This document shows positions 63,531 through 64,000 of a DNA stretch of 64,000 nucleotides, one piece after another. This DNA comes from Sulfurovum sp. NBC37-1. Lineage in GTDB: Bacteria; Campylobacterota; Campylobacteria; Campylobacterales; Sulfurovaceae. The notes under the pieces were generated by a model. That model saw only the letters and a list, made by a program, of their open reading frames with translations. It did no database searches and was not told where the DNA came from. The first letter of the stretch is position 1; every line of letters starts with the position of its first letter. A program made the translations under genes and the position numbers. The stretch is taken from positions 1,426,001 through 1,490,000 of the forward strand of contig NC_009663.1 in NCBI RefSeq assembly GCF_000010345.1, read 5' to 3'.

Positions 63531-64000
63531 TCTTCTTCTCGTTATAATATTTTTCTATCAATGCCATAGTAACCGGCAGCGAATAGATATAGGCACGCTT
63601 TATCAGTGCTTTAAACTCTTCTTCAAATGCTTCGAGTTCATAGCTGTATTGCTTACGTTTGAGTTTTTCAAGCAGTGTACCGTTCTGTATGAAATTCTCT
63701 ATCGTATAGTCACCTCGTATCTTTTCCCAGATGGGGTGCGTAGCCGCTCTGTATCGATTTGTCATTGTAACGGTATCATTGTCTATCAGCCTAATGGCAT
63801 TGATGCACTCATCAAAAAGTTTGACCGCATTTTCCAACAGATCATCTACACTATCTATCTTGTAGGTTCTCAAAAACTGTCTGTGCAGTTCAAACTCCAC
63901 GTTGAAGATCGGTTTGTCGTACCGGAAACCTTTGTCCTGAAAGTAAAATTTCATCAACTTCTCTTTGTAGCTGTTCTTCAACTCATCCTTTTTATTGTAT
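63499..64000 (-). CDS. Uncharacterised protein of the integrated element, 5' end off the right edge
   Basis: The frame stays open to the window edge (YNKKDELKNSYKEKLMKFYF...), so the start is beyond 64000; an in-frame TTG at 63981 is not needed. At least 166 residues are visible. They are helical, with FELHRQFLRTYKIDSVDDLL and IWEKIRGDYTIENFIQ and no membrane segment. I recognise no family. It precedes the HTH and integrase genes and probably belongs to the same element. Confidence 0.7.
   Translation of the reverse strand, partial: YNKKDELKNSYKEKLMKFYFQDKGFRYDKPIFNVEFELHRQFLRTYKIDSVDDLLENAVKLFDECINAIRLIDNDTVTMTNRYRAATHPIWEKIRGDYTIENFIQNGTLLEKLKRKQYSYELEAFEEEFKALIKRAYIYSLPVTMALIEKYYNEKKNEMGQNRSSD

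Overview
The window looks like chromosomal DNA of a chemolithotrophic marine or sediment Campylobacterota, close to Sulfurovum or Sulfurimonas. This is inferred from protein style, from the OadGAB plus ATP-dependent PEP carboxykinase set, from tightly overlapping operons, and from A+T-rich intergenic DNA. No rRNA or other taxonomic marker is present, so the assignment is an inference.

Layout. 1-2906: a partial Y-family DNA polymerase and a PAS-PAS-GGDEF-EAL c-di-GMP protein. 2953-4394: a decayed insertion sequence. 4417-6548: a divergent arsenic locus (arsR-arsC / arsB) around one palindromic operator. 6570-7913: mgtE. 8066-10182: an IS graveyard (a solo IS end, an IS200-type remnant, an IS1182-type remnant) holding one A+T-rich ATP-grasp gene. 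10183-13482: feoAB cotranscribed with two half-permeases. 13601-16530: a two-component system, a small cytochrome c and a DUF2202 lipoprotein. 16705-20777: a signalling cluster of a hybrid histidine kinase and Roadblock/LC7-like proteins next to a remnant of an ABC ATPase gene. 20958-25323: a complete ABC-type exporter with membrane fusion protein and TolC-like channel. 25563-28091: a zinc/cation diffusion facilitator operon with two thioredoxin-fold proteins and an ion channel. 28111-29555: a BI-1/YccA protein and a cytochrome c. 29740-35500: an accessory block with a DUF1254 protein, an AraC regulator, a sulfatase and an amidohydrolase. 35669-36527: a solitary integron-type gene cassette with its attC site. 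36662-39294: an operon of an ArsP-like permease, a redox-active disulfide protein, a secreted FmdE-domain protein and CcdA. 39543-42059: a Spy/CpxP-like protein and a CpxRA-like two-component system. 42105-50765: a TetR-controlled RND efflux operon with a three-gene tail. 52160-57286: oadGAB and pckA. 57426-61541: a DEAD-box helicase, UppP and an MsbA-like ABC transporter. 61906-62115: tRNA-Gln and initiator tRNA-Met, followed by an integrase-led element that runs off the right edge.

Regulatory links. Two pairs of distant loci share operators that are visible by eye. The ars palindrome at 5207-5222 recurs with one change at 39386-39401 in front of the permease/FmdE/CcdA operon, with the same placement over the -35 element. 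The TetR operator at 50775-50800 recurs with three changes at 28867-28892 in front of the BI-1/YccA gene, again just downstream of a TATAAT box. These suggest one arsenical regulon and one membrane-stress/efflux regulon.

The most unusual items are the lone integron cassette at what looks like a non-integron target, the Roadblock/LC7-kinase cluster, the ArsR-linked FmdE/CcdA/permease operon, and a gene whose signal peptide is encoded upstream of any standard start codon (29740-30822).
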